From contig JABARQ010000020.1 in assembly GCA_019186985.1 (NCBI GenBank), forward strand, positions 92,852 through 156,851: a stretch of 64,000 nt of DNA. The letters run 5' to 3'. The position numbers were made by a program, and so were the translations under genes. Origin of the DNA: Prosthecobacter sp. Lineage in GTDB: Bacteria > Verrucomicrobiota > Verrucomicrobiia > Verrucomicrobiales > Verrucomicrobiaceae. Below the pieces are notes generated by a model that saw only the letters and a program-made list of their open reading frames with translations, did no database searches and had not been told where the DNA came from. Positions 53,196 to 60,618 of this stretch are shown here, piece by piece. Every line of letters begins with the position of its first letter. Position 1 is the stretch's first letter.

Positions 53196-54235
53196 TTCTG
53201 TGGCGGATTTTCGGCATTCGGCACTGGAGCTTCTACTTGGTCCGCCGGTTCAGGCTCGTTCTCACTGTCATCTTCAGCGTCCTCTAAACTCTCCAATTCG
53301 TCTCCGGTAGGCGGCATGTCTTCACCCTTCTTCTTCAGCTTTGAAGTGAACAGAAGATGCTTCCCAACTTTAGCCTGGAGTTCTCTCCACGCGCCTGCCT
53401 TGCTTTCAAGGCCTTCGCGCTTCTCATTCTCCGTCCAACTTAAGTCTCCCAAAGTCACCGCAAAATTGTCGATTCGTGTGAGCACACATAGGTAGTGCGT
53501 CTTTCCTGCAGCCTCTAACTGAGAAATTACGCGGTTTGTGAAACCAACCTTCACCTTCAGTTCGCCTAGATCACTCGAAAGAGCCTTCTTGAACGTGTCA
53601 GATTTGTCGTCGCCTATCTTGACCTCAATTTTCGATCCGCTCGGACTCCTTAACTCCTTTGCCCAAGGGCGTGCCTTCTTGCCCATCAACGTTTGGACCG
53701 AACCCTCATAAACATGAAGGAGGTAACGCCCCACGCAGATGTCGGAATACTTGCCATCGGCGGATGGGTCTCCATCGCACGGAGAGAGCTTTGGATTCCT
53801 TTTTCGACTTGATCCTACCACCATCGGGGGAACCAAACAGCACAAGCGAATAACGTCTCCGAGAAGCAAAGCAGCATTGTTTGTTGAAGAAGCGCTCCCT
53901 GGCCTGAAGAACTTGGCTTCAAGGTAGTTTTTGTGTCGCCACCCGAATCGCGATAATCCCTCGGATGCGACGAACGTTTTCGACGTATCGACAAAAAGGT
54001 CTGCTCGAAGATGGCGCTTCTTATCAGGATTGTTGTCCGGGCGTTCAAAGCCCGTGGACGAGTAGAGCTTCTCGACCGACAAGGCAGCCAGTGGATTTGG
54101 AACATTCCGCGCGTTTAGTTCCTGGAGAACTGCGAGGCTCACCGCGTTAACAATGCCAGCTTCGTAGTCCTGTGCCGCGTAATTGCTACCCGAGAGAATC
54201 TCGGGCAGGTAGTGAAATGCGTTCTCGATCAGCAT
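53192..54235 (-). CDS. Candidate PD-(D/E)xK nuclease of unknown family
   Basis: The 347-residue protein is not recognised. A nuclease-like pattern is visible: Glu25 in AQDYEAGIVNAVSL, Asp79 in LRADLFVD and Glu106-x-Lys108 in KNYLEAKFFR, which follows the order core-helix Glu, Asp, ExK of PD-(D/E)xK enzymes. The C-terminal 70 residues are acidic and disordered (ESLEDAEDDSENEPEPAD). It lies six bases after the hsdM2 stop and overlaps hsdM1 by four bases. Its GC content is lower than that of both hsdM genes, so it looks like an insert. Confidence 0.6.
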   Translation of the reverse strand: MLIENAFHYLPEILSGSNYAAQDYEAGIVNAVSLAVLQELNARNVPNPLAALSVEKLYSSTGFERPDNNPDKKRHLRADLFVDTSKTFVASEGLSRFGWRHKNYLEAKFFRPGSASSTNNAALLLGDVIRLCCLVPPMVVGSSRKRNPKLSPCDGDPSADGKYSDICVGRYLLHVYEGSVQTLMGKKARPWAKELRSPSGSKIEVKIGDDKSDTFKKALSSDLGELKVKVGFTNRVISQLEAAGKTHYLCVLTRIDNFAVTLGDLSWTENEKREGLESKAGAWRELQAKVGKHLLFTSKLKKKGEDMPPTGDELESLEDAEDDSENEPEPADQVEAPVPNAENPPQK

Positions 54236-54241
54236 GTTATT

Positions 54242-55741
54242 TTAGCTTTCAGCAAGCAATCCCTCCTGTTTGAGTATTCCCACAAGTCGCTCCTCAGCTA
54301 CAAACGCTGCCTCCGCGCTCTCGCGCAGCCGCTTCATCGCCTCCTCCACGGTGAGCACTTCACTGGTCACCTTCGGTTCGACGTAGCGGGGAATGTTGAG
54401 GTTGTGATCGTTGGCGGCGATCTCGTCGAGGGTGACGACGCGGGCGACGCCTTCCACGTCCTCGAAGTCGCGGACCCAGCCGTGGATGCACTCGACGTGC
54501 TCGGGCAGCAGTTCGTTCTGGGCGCGGCCTGTTTTGAACTCCTTCGAGGCATCGATGATGAGCACCTTGTTTTTCCGGTCCTTCGTCTTCCTTTGCCGGA
54601 AGACGAGGATGCAGGCGGCAAGGCCGGTGCCGTAGAAGAGATTCGGCCCGAGGCCGATCACAGCCTCCAGCAGGTCCATGCCGAGGAGCTTCTTCCGGAT
54701 CTCGCCCTCCTTGCCCATGCGGAAGAGGGCTCCGTGCGGGAGGACGACGGCCATGCGCCCGGTCTTCGGGGCCATGGACTTGATCATGTGCTGGACGAAG
54801 GCGTAGTCGCCGCTCTTGGCGGGCGGCATCCCGGCGAAGTTGCGGCCATAGGGATCGCTGGACCAGACCTCGTCGCCCCATTTCTCCAGCGAGAAGGGCG
54901 GATTGGCGATGACGCAGTCGAAGGTGGCGAGGTTGTCACCGGAGTAGAAGGCCGGATTCCGCAGGGTGTCGCCGCGCACGATCTTGAAGTCGGTGGCTCC
55001 GTGCAGGAAGAGATTGATGCGGGCGATGGCGGAGGTGGTCAGATTCTTCTCCTGACCGTAGAGCTTGCCCCAGAGCGTGCGGACATCGCCGCGCGTCTCT
55101 TTCACATGATGGATGGCCTCCAGCAGCATGCCGCCGGTGCCGCAGGTGGGGTCATAAATGGACTCGCCCTCGCGGGGATCGAGGATGTTCACCATGAGCC
55201 GCACGACGGAGCGCGGGGTGTAGAACTCGCCCGCCTTCTTGTTCGTGGCGTCGGCGAACTGCTTGATCAGATACTCGTAGGCCTGCCCGAGGATGTCCGC
55301 CTCGGCGGCGCTGTTCCCCAGCGGCAGCGCGGAGAAGTGCTCGATGAGATCGCGCAGCAGCTTGTCCGGCAGACGGTCCTTGTTCGTCCACGCTGCATCG
55401 CCAAAGATGCCGTAAAGCGTGTGCGGGTTTGCCTGCTCAATGCCGCGCAGGGCGGTCTGCAAGGCCTGCCCGACATTGACCGCGACCTTCCGCACATCCC
55501 GCCAGTGGCAGCCCTCCGGCACCTGAAAACGGTAGTTCTCCGGGAACAGCGCCGCCTCCTCATCGCCCTCGAACTCCTTCAGCGCAGCGGCGTGTTCCTC
55601 GTCATGGACATCCGAGAGCCGCTTGAAGAACAGCAGCGGGAAGATGTAGGTCTTGAAGTCCGCCGCATCGACCGGTCCCTTTAACAGCCACGCGGCCTTC
55701 CAAAGGTGGGATTCGAGCTGGGAGAGAGAAGTGGCGGGCAT
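54242..55741 (-). CDS. hsdM: Type I DNA methyltransferase subunit 2 (HsdM paralogue, first gene of the operon)
   Basis: The 499-residue protein is a canonical type I N6-adenine methyltransferase: YDPTCGTGGMLLEAI near residue 197, CVIANPPFSLEKW near residue 278, AVVLPHGALFRMGKEGEIRKKLL and LGPNLFYGTGLAACILVF. It is collinear with the second HsdM at 51717 and clearly related by sequence along its whole length. Either both serve the single HsdS as unlike subunits, or this one lost its own HsdS; a decayed hsdS fragment lies just upstream at 56290-56412. ATG 55741 (MPATSLSQ) is chosen since the longer frame adds an atypical leader. Confidence 0.92.
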   Translation of the reverse strand: MPATSLSQLESHLWKAAWLLKGPVDAADFKTYIFPLLFFKRLSDVHDEEHAAALKEFEGDEEAALFPENYRFQVPEGCHWRDVRKVAVNVGQALQTALRGIEQANPHTLYGIFGDAAWTNKDRLPDKLLRDLIEHFSALPLGNSAAEADILGQAYEYLIKQFADATNKKAGEFYTPRSVVRLMVNILDPREGESIYDPTCGTGGMLLEAIHHVKETRGDVRTLWGKLYGQEKNLTTSAIARINLFLHGATDFKIVRGDTLRNPAFYSGDNLATFDCVIANPPFSLEKWGDEVWSSDPYGRNFAGMPPAKSGDYAFVQHMIKSMAPKTGRMAVVLPHGALFRMGKEGEIRKKLLGMDLLEAVIGLGPNLFYGTGLAACILVFRQRKTKDRKNKVLIIDASKEFKTGRAQNELLPEHVECIHGWVRDFEDVEGVARVVTLDEIAANDHNLNIPRYVEPKVTSEVLTVEEAMKRLRESAEAAFVAEERLVGILKQEGLLAES

Positions 55742-56457
55742 TTCGGATAGGCTTTTCCTAGAAACACTTAATCCAAGCTTAATCAGGGTGGATTCGCAAG
55801 CATCACCAAGCACAATGTCGTGAAGCGTTTCCAGCCCGAGACCGGCTCAAAAACATCCCCCAGGGATCCACTCCAATGCTTGTTCCTCAACTCCAAATGT
55901 TTACGCCTGGCGCATGGGCTGAAAAGATCCCTGGATGAAACCAGGGCTGCGCGCAGGACATTCTGCAGCGAACTGTCGCTGCGGCTTCTTCATGCTCCTT
56001 GGGTTTCAATTTTTTTCGTCACTAGGCGAGCCCGAAAGGGCCTTTTCTAGGAGCTTGCACTGGACGAGATCTGATGCAGCTTGCGTCTTGCTGTGGACCG
56101 CTTCGGGCGTTTCGGCAGGGGTTGCTCTCGCGGGTGTGCACCTGTCACCACAGCCTCTTTTCTATTATTCACCCAAAGGTCGATCGCACGAGGTCGGTTG
56201 GATGCCCTCCTCGATCTGACTGAGTTTTTGCCGAACAATACAAGCGATTGTCTCGATTCTTGGCAGCTTTGTTCTCAGACAGCTGCCGTCTGTTGCGATG
56301 ACGGCGAGAGCACCTGCCCCTTCATCTGCCTCACCGCGCTGCCGAGGCGCAAGGCGCCTCCACCCCGTGCGGCCAAAGAGCAGGAGCGAGGCCCAGGCGG
56401 GGTTGGCTGGATGCGGTTAAGAGATTTCGCAACCACGGAAAGCACAGACAGCAATGA
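55742..56457. other. Intergenic stretch upstream of the defence operon
   Basis: The region should contain the operon promoter near 55750-55850, but no clear -35/-10 pair is seen. Its right part holds a decayed hsdS fragment, listed separately. I find no other supported gene. Confidence 0.5.
56290..56412 (-). pseudogene. Decayed fragment of a second hsdS
   Basis: Read on the minus strand, this stretch encodes QPNPAWASLLLFGRTGW and then RRLAPRQ. The intact hsdS begins with KPNPAWASLPLFDRTGW and then KRLPFG, so about 15 of the first 18 residues agree. At the DNA level GGAGCGAGGCCCAGGCGGGG is shared exactly with the hsdS 5' end near 49865. The match ends after about 20 residues and no start or full domain follows, so it is a remnant. 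It suggests that another specificity gene once lay beside hsdM2. Confidence 0.75.
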
Positions 56458-56913
56458 TCAGAGCAGCCGTGGGTCGAAGGAGAATGGCTGGGGCTTGCCG
56501 ATGATGATCTTTTTGAAGTCGGGATGCGCCGGATTGAACAGGTAGTTGCGCTCTGCGTGAATGATGACGCTCGGAAGTTCCAGCACTGCGGAGCGCGAGT
56601 CCTTGACCCACAGATCGCCTATTTCGGCGGTGGAAGGCGGCGGCGGTTCCTCTGTCCAGTCAGCAGGCAGATCAGACGCTGCTACGGTCTCTACCAGTGC
56701 CTCGTCGAACTCGATCGGGATGGCGACATACTTGAAAGCCACGGGCGGGTTGAGGTGAACCAGGTTTTCAAGCGCCGCGAGAGCAAGGGTTGCGCTGGCG
56801 TAAACCAGACGAGTTCCTCGGGAGTTCCATCGCCCGCCAAAGAGCCGTGCTCCCTCACCGTCAAAGGCGGTGGCGGAATGCTTTTCCTTCACGATACGCC
56901 AAGCCCGTCTCAT
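56458..56913 (-). CDS. RES-domain toxin
   Basis: RES toxins degrade NAD+ and stop growth. The 151-residue protein has the family pattern: FGGRWNSRGTRLVYASATLALAALENLVHL (Arg28, Tyr38, Glu49) and LPSVIIHAERNYLFNPAHPDF (Ser115 and Asn-Pro). Arg, Glu and Ser match the three letters of the family name. It starts in a TGATG overlap with the antitoxin stop (56911-56915), so it is made together with the Xre-type antitoxin. Confidence 0.88.
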   Translation of the reverse strand: MRRAWRIVKEKHSATAFDGEGARLFGGRWNSRGTRLVYASATLALAALENLVHLNPPVAFKYVAIPIEFDEALVETVAASDLPADWTEEPPPPSTAEIGDLWVKDSRSAVLELPSVIIHAERNYLFNPAHPDFKKIIIGKPQPFSFDPRLL

Positions 56914-57443
56914 CAGGAATAGACTCCGTATTCGATTCGGCCGAGGAGGTTCTCGACCTCACGTGCCCCGATCTCTGTTTTGGCATATTCCAGCGGCACG
57001 GCGCCGCCGAGACCGACCTGAGGGGCATTGAGCCATTGTTTGGCGGAGTCCATGTCCTCGAAAACTTTGAATGCCTGTCCCAACAGCCGTGCATAGCGCA
57101 ATACGCGGTCTGAAACGGCGGTCGGCAGTTTGCTCGCATCGCCCTTCCGCCGGTGAAATGTGGCCTTTGAGATGCCGAGCATTGGAGCCAGCCTCTCGGC
57201 CGGCACGGCGAGACTTGCCTGCAAGACCTGCAGTTCCCGGAAAGGCAGGCCCGCCTGGAGCACTTCCACAAGCTTCGCGGGTGTGTATTGGTTCGCAATG
57301 GATTTGCCGGAGGAACCCTGCACACAGAAGTTGACGACTCCTTCGCCAGAAAATTTTCCGCCCGCCATGCGATGAAGCCTGCGGCGGGCAGTCGTTCGCG
57401 AAGCAACAACCTTTGATTTTGTTTTGGCAACAGTTGTTTCCAT
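56913..57443 (-). CDS. Xre/MbcA/ParS-type antitoxin
   Basis: The 176-residue protein has an N-terminal basic region, an HTH segment (RLAPMLGISKATFHRRKGDASKLPTAVSDRVLRYARLLGQAFKVF) and the DUF2384 toxin-binding end (SAKQWLNAPQVGLGGAVPLEYAKTEIGAREVENLLGRIEYG). This is the standard partner of RES toxins. It blocks the toxin's active site and represses its own promoter. The likely operator is the palindrome at 57458-57473, 15 bases upstream of its ATG. The N-terminus is longer than usual (about 60 extra residues). Confidence 0.88.
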   Translation of the reverse strand: METTVAKTKSKVVASRTTARRRLHRMAGGKFSGEGVVNFCVQGSSGKSIANQYTPAKLVEVLQAGLPFRELQVLQASLAVPAERLAPMLGISKATFHRRKGDASKLPTAVSDRVLRYARLLGQAFKVFEDMDSAKQWLNAPQVGLGGAVPLEYAKTEIGAREVENLLGRIEYGVYS

Positions 57444-57457
57444 TTGCGTTGATTTTT

Positions 57458-57473
57458 AGTCTCATCTGAGACT
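57458..57473. promoter_or_regulatory. Probable operator of the RES-Xre pair
   Basis: The palindrome AGTCTCATCTGAGACT has perfect 7-base arms around TC. It lies 15 bases upstream of the antitoxin ATG at 57443, in an AT-rich stretch. An Xre-type antitoxin dimer would be expected to bind it and repress the pair. Confidence 0.7.
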
Positions 57474-57522
57474 CACGTCAATCAGGGAATCGCTTCCTTC
57501 ATGACACCAGAACCCAGCGGCC

Positions 57523-57675
57523 CTACTCCACCCCGTCGATGCGAATCGGGCATTCTGAGATGCCCCTTCCCTCAACGAGGCACAGGGGGTGCCAGTCTCC
57601 AGGTTCGAGCCGGTAACGTTCGGGCATGGGGTCGATTGGAAGATCTCGGGGGCTACGCAGGTGGATTGTCTTCAC
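57523..57675 (-). CDS. Short protein of unknown function, GTG start
   Basis: A GTG at 57675 opens a frame of 50 residues (VKTIHLRSPRDLPIDPMPERYRLEPG, WHPLCLVEGRG and following). The sequence looks like a compact folded protein and not like shadow sequence. It overlaps the tail of the upstream 169-residue gene by 23 bases, which suggests coupled translation. No family is recognised. An upstream ATG at 57765 would add 30 atypical residues. Confidence 0.45.
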   Translation of the reverse strand: MKTIHLRSPRDLPIDPMPERYRLEPGDWHPLCLVEGRGISECPIRIDGVE

Positions 57676-58162
57676 CTGCCAAAGACCGCGCCAATTCAAA
57701 CAGCGGGTCACAAGGGGCAGTGCTGTGATGGCGCATCGAGGAGTTTGAAAGCTTCCTGTCATCATTCCAGGAGCGCACGCCTGGCGTTTGCTTCACTCTG
57801 GCCAGCTCAGCCCAAATTTCGTGGGCAAACTGCCATGGCTCAACGTCTGCTGTCTCCCAATGATCCTTCAACGTAACCCGCCCCCGTAAAGAAATCGAAG
57901 ACCCCAGGATCCAGTTCTCCAGTCTCAAGGTGTAAAAGCCGTTCCCCTGTCGCTGAAAGCGCAAAATCCAATCGGTCTCCTCATCGGTGAACCGCACTTC
58001 ACCCCCCTCATCTCCTCTCAACATGGCCAGCGCCAGACGGGCAAGGTCTGCAAAGGGATCGGTGAACCACGACAGGCAAGTGGCAATCTGTTGGTTGGAA
58101 CCGAAATCGAAGAATGCTTCAGCCCAGCCATCCTTGATTTCTGCAAAGGTAATCACCAACAT
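57653..58162 (-). CDS. Unknown protein with mixed alpha/beta fold
   Basis: The 169-residue protein starts at ATG 58162 (MLVITFAEIKDGWAEAFFDFG). It has a regular strand/helix pattern (GGEVRFTDEETDWILRFQRQG and YTLRLENWILGSS) but no recognised motif. The last 20 residues overlap a short second gene. Its pairing with that gene looks like an accessory gene pair of the island. A longer frame upstream to 58276 adds low-quality sequence. Confidence 0.6.
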   Translation of the reverse strand: MLVITFAEIKDGWAEAFFDFGSNQQIATCLSWFTDPFADLARLALAMLRGDEGGEVRFTDEETDWILRFQRQGNGFYTLRLENWILGSSISLRGRVTLKDHWETADVEPWQFAHEIWAELARVKQTPGVRSWNDDRKLSNSSMRHHSTAPCDPLFELARSLAGEDNPPA

Positions 58163-58408
58163 CGTTCGATCAAAATTGTGTGGAGAGAGCCGGGGCAACG
58201 AAGGAGGGTGAGTCAATGAGTTTGCTGGCAGCCAGGCGTCAAGGCCTCGACCGTCTTGTTTTTGCGCTCTTAACAAACATCGTGCCGCAGACAGCCAAAA
58301 AGGGTCAGCTCATCCACGCGAGCTCTGCGGCGGCCCTAAGGCCTACGGACTCATCACGGCCAAAACCGACGTGGCTTGAGCTGACATGGAAATCATCCCC
58401 AATTTTGA

Positions 58409-59560
58409 TCACTTCGCAACACAACTTTCATCCCTTGCCTTCAGTGGCAGTATCCTCCCGGCAGAATCCCGAAGGGATTTGGGATCGACCGACATCGCGT
58501 AGCGTTTGTCTTTGTTCAGGGGCAGTTCGTCATCCCGGAACTGCCGGGGTTCGGGCAAACCTTCCTCCCAGTTGATCTGGAGCCAGGGATCCTCGGCTGG
58601 ATTGCCATTGCTTGTTCTTGGGACGGCTTCCAGGGCAGGCTTTTCGAGCCAGGACTCCACACTGAAGCTCGGCGAGCTCGCCCCTGTTGCGAGGTTCTTC
58701 AACCAGGCCCCTGCCATCTTTTCAAGTGTCTGTCGATCTTTGCGAAAATGCGGCGACCTCGGGGGGCGGGCTGCCAGGTCGGTGAATGTGTTGAAAACGG
58801 CATACGCATTGTTCCCGACCTCGCTTCGGTAGGCCGCCAGCCGGCCCTCGATCTCCAGCCAGAGGTCCCTTCGGGCTCGCTGGCGCAGTGGCTTGTCCCC
58901 AGGTCTTTCCCTGGCGATCCTCAGCACTTTTTCCAAGGCGAGGAGCGACTGCTCCACCGTGAGCCCCAGGTCTCGCACCGCTTCCAGGAAGCCCATGAAC
59001 GACTGCCATTCCTTCTCCAAGTTCAGGACTCGTGTCGAGGCTCGTAATTTCCGAAGGGCTCGACGCTCATGGTTGGCCCGCACCTGCGCCACCTGTTCCT
59101 CCAAAATCACCCCGTTGCTGCAATACCGGCGCAGAAGCCCAAAGTCGAAGCGCAACGCCCTGGAGGTATTGAAGCTGTTGATCACCCGGATCATCGGCGA
59201 AAACTGCTCGTTCGGCCCCCAGCCGGAGCCCACGAGATTCATGAGGTGCGCCCGATGCACGAGGTCGATTTGCGCATAGGACAAGCTTTTCACTGTGGCA
59301 TGGCGAAAAACCATCCACTCGGATGTGTCCAGGTCAGGGAACGCGCCTGCGCAGACTTCAAAGGCCATGTCGATGGCCTGCCGGTTGGTCACGACACAAT
59401 ATCCCCTTCCCACCACGCCCAGCACTTTGCCTGTGCTTCGATTGATCAGCGCTTTCTTCGAAGAAATCGGCAGCACTTTTGTGCCATCCCCTCCCCACAA
59501 GGCCTGCACGGGGACTTCGTCCACCTCGAACAGCAGGGGTTTCAAGTCTTCATCATTCAT
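58409..59560 (-). CDS. DUF932 (phage/plasmid-like) protein
   Basis: The 383-residue protein matches the DUF932 family found in plasmids, phages and integrated elements: VLPISSKKALINRSTGKVLGVVGRGYCVVTNRQAIDMAFE near the start, FSPMIRVINSFNTSRALRFDFGLLRRYCSNGVI in the middle, and a helical C-terminal part. Function is unknown. It lies 40 bases downstream of a metallophosphoesterase on the same strand. Its presence supports a mobile-element origin of this region. Confidence 0.82.
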   Translation of the reverse strand: MNDEDLKPLLFEVDEVPVQALWGGDGTKVLPISSKKALINRSTGKVLGVVGRGYCVVTNRQAIDMAFEVCAGAFPDLDTSEWMVFRHATVKSLSYAQIDLVHRAHLMNLVGSGWGPNEQFSPMIRVINSFNTSRALRFDFGLLRRYCSNGVILEEQVAQVRANHERRALRKLRASTRVLNLEKEWQSFMGFLEAVRDLGLTVEQSLLALEKVLRIARERPGDKPLRQRARRDLWLEIEGRLAAYRSEVGNNAYAVFNTFTDLAARPPRSPHFRKDRQTLEKMAGAWLKNLATGASSPSFSVESWLEKPALEAVPRTSNGNPAEDPWLQINWEEGLPEPRQFRDDELPLNKDKRYAMSVDPKSLRDSAGRILPLKARDESCVAK

Positions 59561-59600
59561 CGTTTCCGGTGTGTCTCCAGGGTAAAGATTGGTGGCAGAT

Positions 59601-60548
59601 TCACGGTTTTTCAGGGGGCGGCGCGGAATCGCTTCCCACGAAGCGTTCCCCGCTCAATGGGCTGGGCCCATCCCAGCGATAAGCGACCAGCGCCCCGTCT
59701 CCGGCGGCACTGAAATCCAGGCAGGCCACGTTTTGACGAAACGGCTCGCGAGGCAGTTCCGCCGGCAGCCAGTAGTGGCCGAAAAAAACCGGCTTCTCCG
59801 AATCCGGGTAATGGGGGATGGCCTGGATCACTTCCTCGGGCACGCGTTCAGGGAGGTCCACGGGCAGCGGCATCGCCAGCTCACCGAATTCAGCCCGCTC
59901 CGGCAGATTCCACCACCGAACGCGAAGCTGCTTTCGCCGAATGCCTTCCTTGTCGCTGAATTTCATGCCACGGGGCAGGTCGATTTCGGGGCCCTTCAAA
60001 AGCAGGTCCACCGCCTTCCCCTCCCACGAATTCTTGACTGCACTTGCACGGAGAAATGACTCATCCTCCAGGGACTGCCCCTGCACCCATTCGATGCTTT
60101 GCTGATCCCAGCAGGCATGAACGGCCCGAAACCCCTCGTGCTCCCAAAACAAGGGCAAACGCCGCATCCAGGCCAGCCAGTCCTGCCACTCCTCGTCCAA
60201 ACCCCGGAATTGCTCCAGTGTCGCCCGCATGCCCTTCTTGTTATTGCCTCCGTGGTCCCGCAACCAGCGCCCCGTTTCGTCTTTCGAAAAGTAGCGCACG
60301 GCGTTCAACTCGTGGTTGCCCATGATCGCCAGCGCATTTCCGCCATCAACCATGGCACGCACCGTTTGGAGCACCTCCCTGACCTGGGGCCCTCGGTCGA
60401 TGTAATCGCCAAGAAAAACCGCCTGCCTGCATTCGGGATGCCTGAAGCCCCCAGCGTCGGGCAGGTAACCCAGTTTATGCAGCAGGCTCCTGAGCTTGAA
60501 ATATTGCCCGTGAATATCCCCGATGAGGTCGAATCCAGTGTTTTTCAT
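59601..60548 (-). CDS. Metallophosphoesterase (ApaH/PrpE-like serine/threonine phosphatase fold)
   Basis: The 315-residue protein has the calcineurin-type metal motifs: FDLIGDIHGQYFKL (GDxHG), AVFLGDYIDRGPQ (GDxxDRG), ALAIMGNHELNAVRYF (GNHE), and later FFGHYWLP (GHxx His ligand). It may cleave diadenosine polyphosphates, phosphoproteins or other phosphoesters in the cytoplasm. Substrate is unknown. It probably shares a transcript with the DUF932 gene and is divergent from the LysR gene, 70 bases away. Confidence 0.9.
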   Translation of the reverse strand: MKNTGFDLIGDIHGQYFKLRSLLHKLGYLPDAGGFRHPECRQAVFLGDYIDRGPQVREVLQTVRAMVDGGNALAIMGNHELNAVRYFSKDETGRWLRDHGGNNKKGMRATLEQFRGLDEEWQDWLAWMRRLPLFWEHEGFRAVHACWDQQSIEWVQGQSLEDESFLRASAVKNSWEGKAVDLLLKGPEIDLPRGMKFSDKEGIRRKQLRVRWWNLPERAEFGELAMPLPVDLPERVPEEVIQAIPHYPDSEKPVFFGHYWLPAELPREPFRQNVACLDFSAAGDGALVAYRWDGPSPLSGERFVGSDSAPPPEKP

Positions 60549-60618
60549 ACGCTTGCAGCTTCGATGAACAATGAAGATTGAATAGTTGTGTGATTGCGCT
60601 ATATTTAACTACTGAGTT

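Noticed and set aside
51768..53495. 575-codon plus-strand frame opposite hsdM1
   Set aside because: It is a shadow of hsdM1, low in information and with no recognisable fold.
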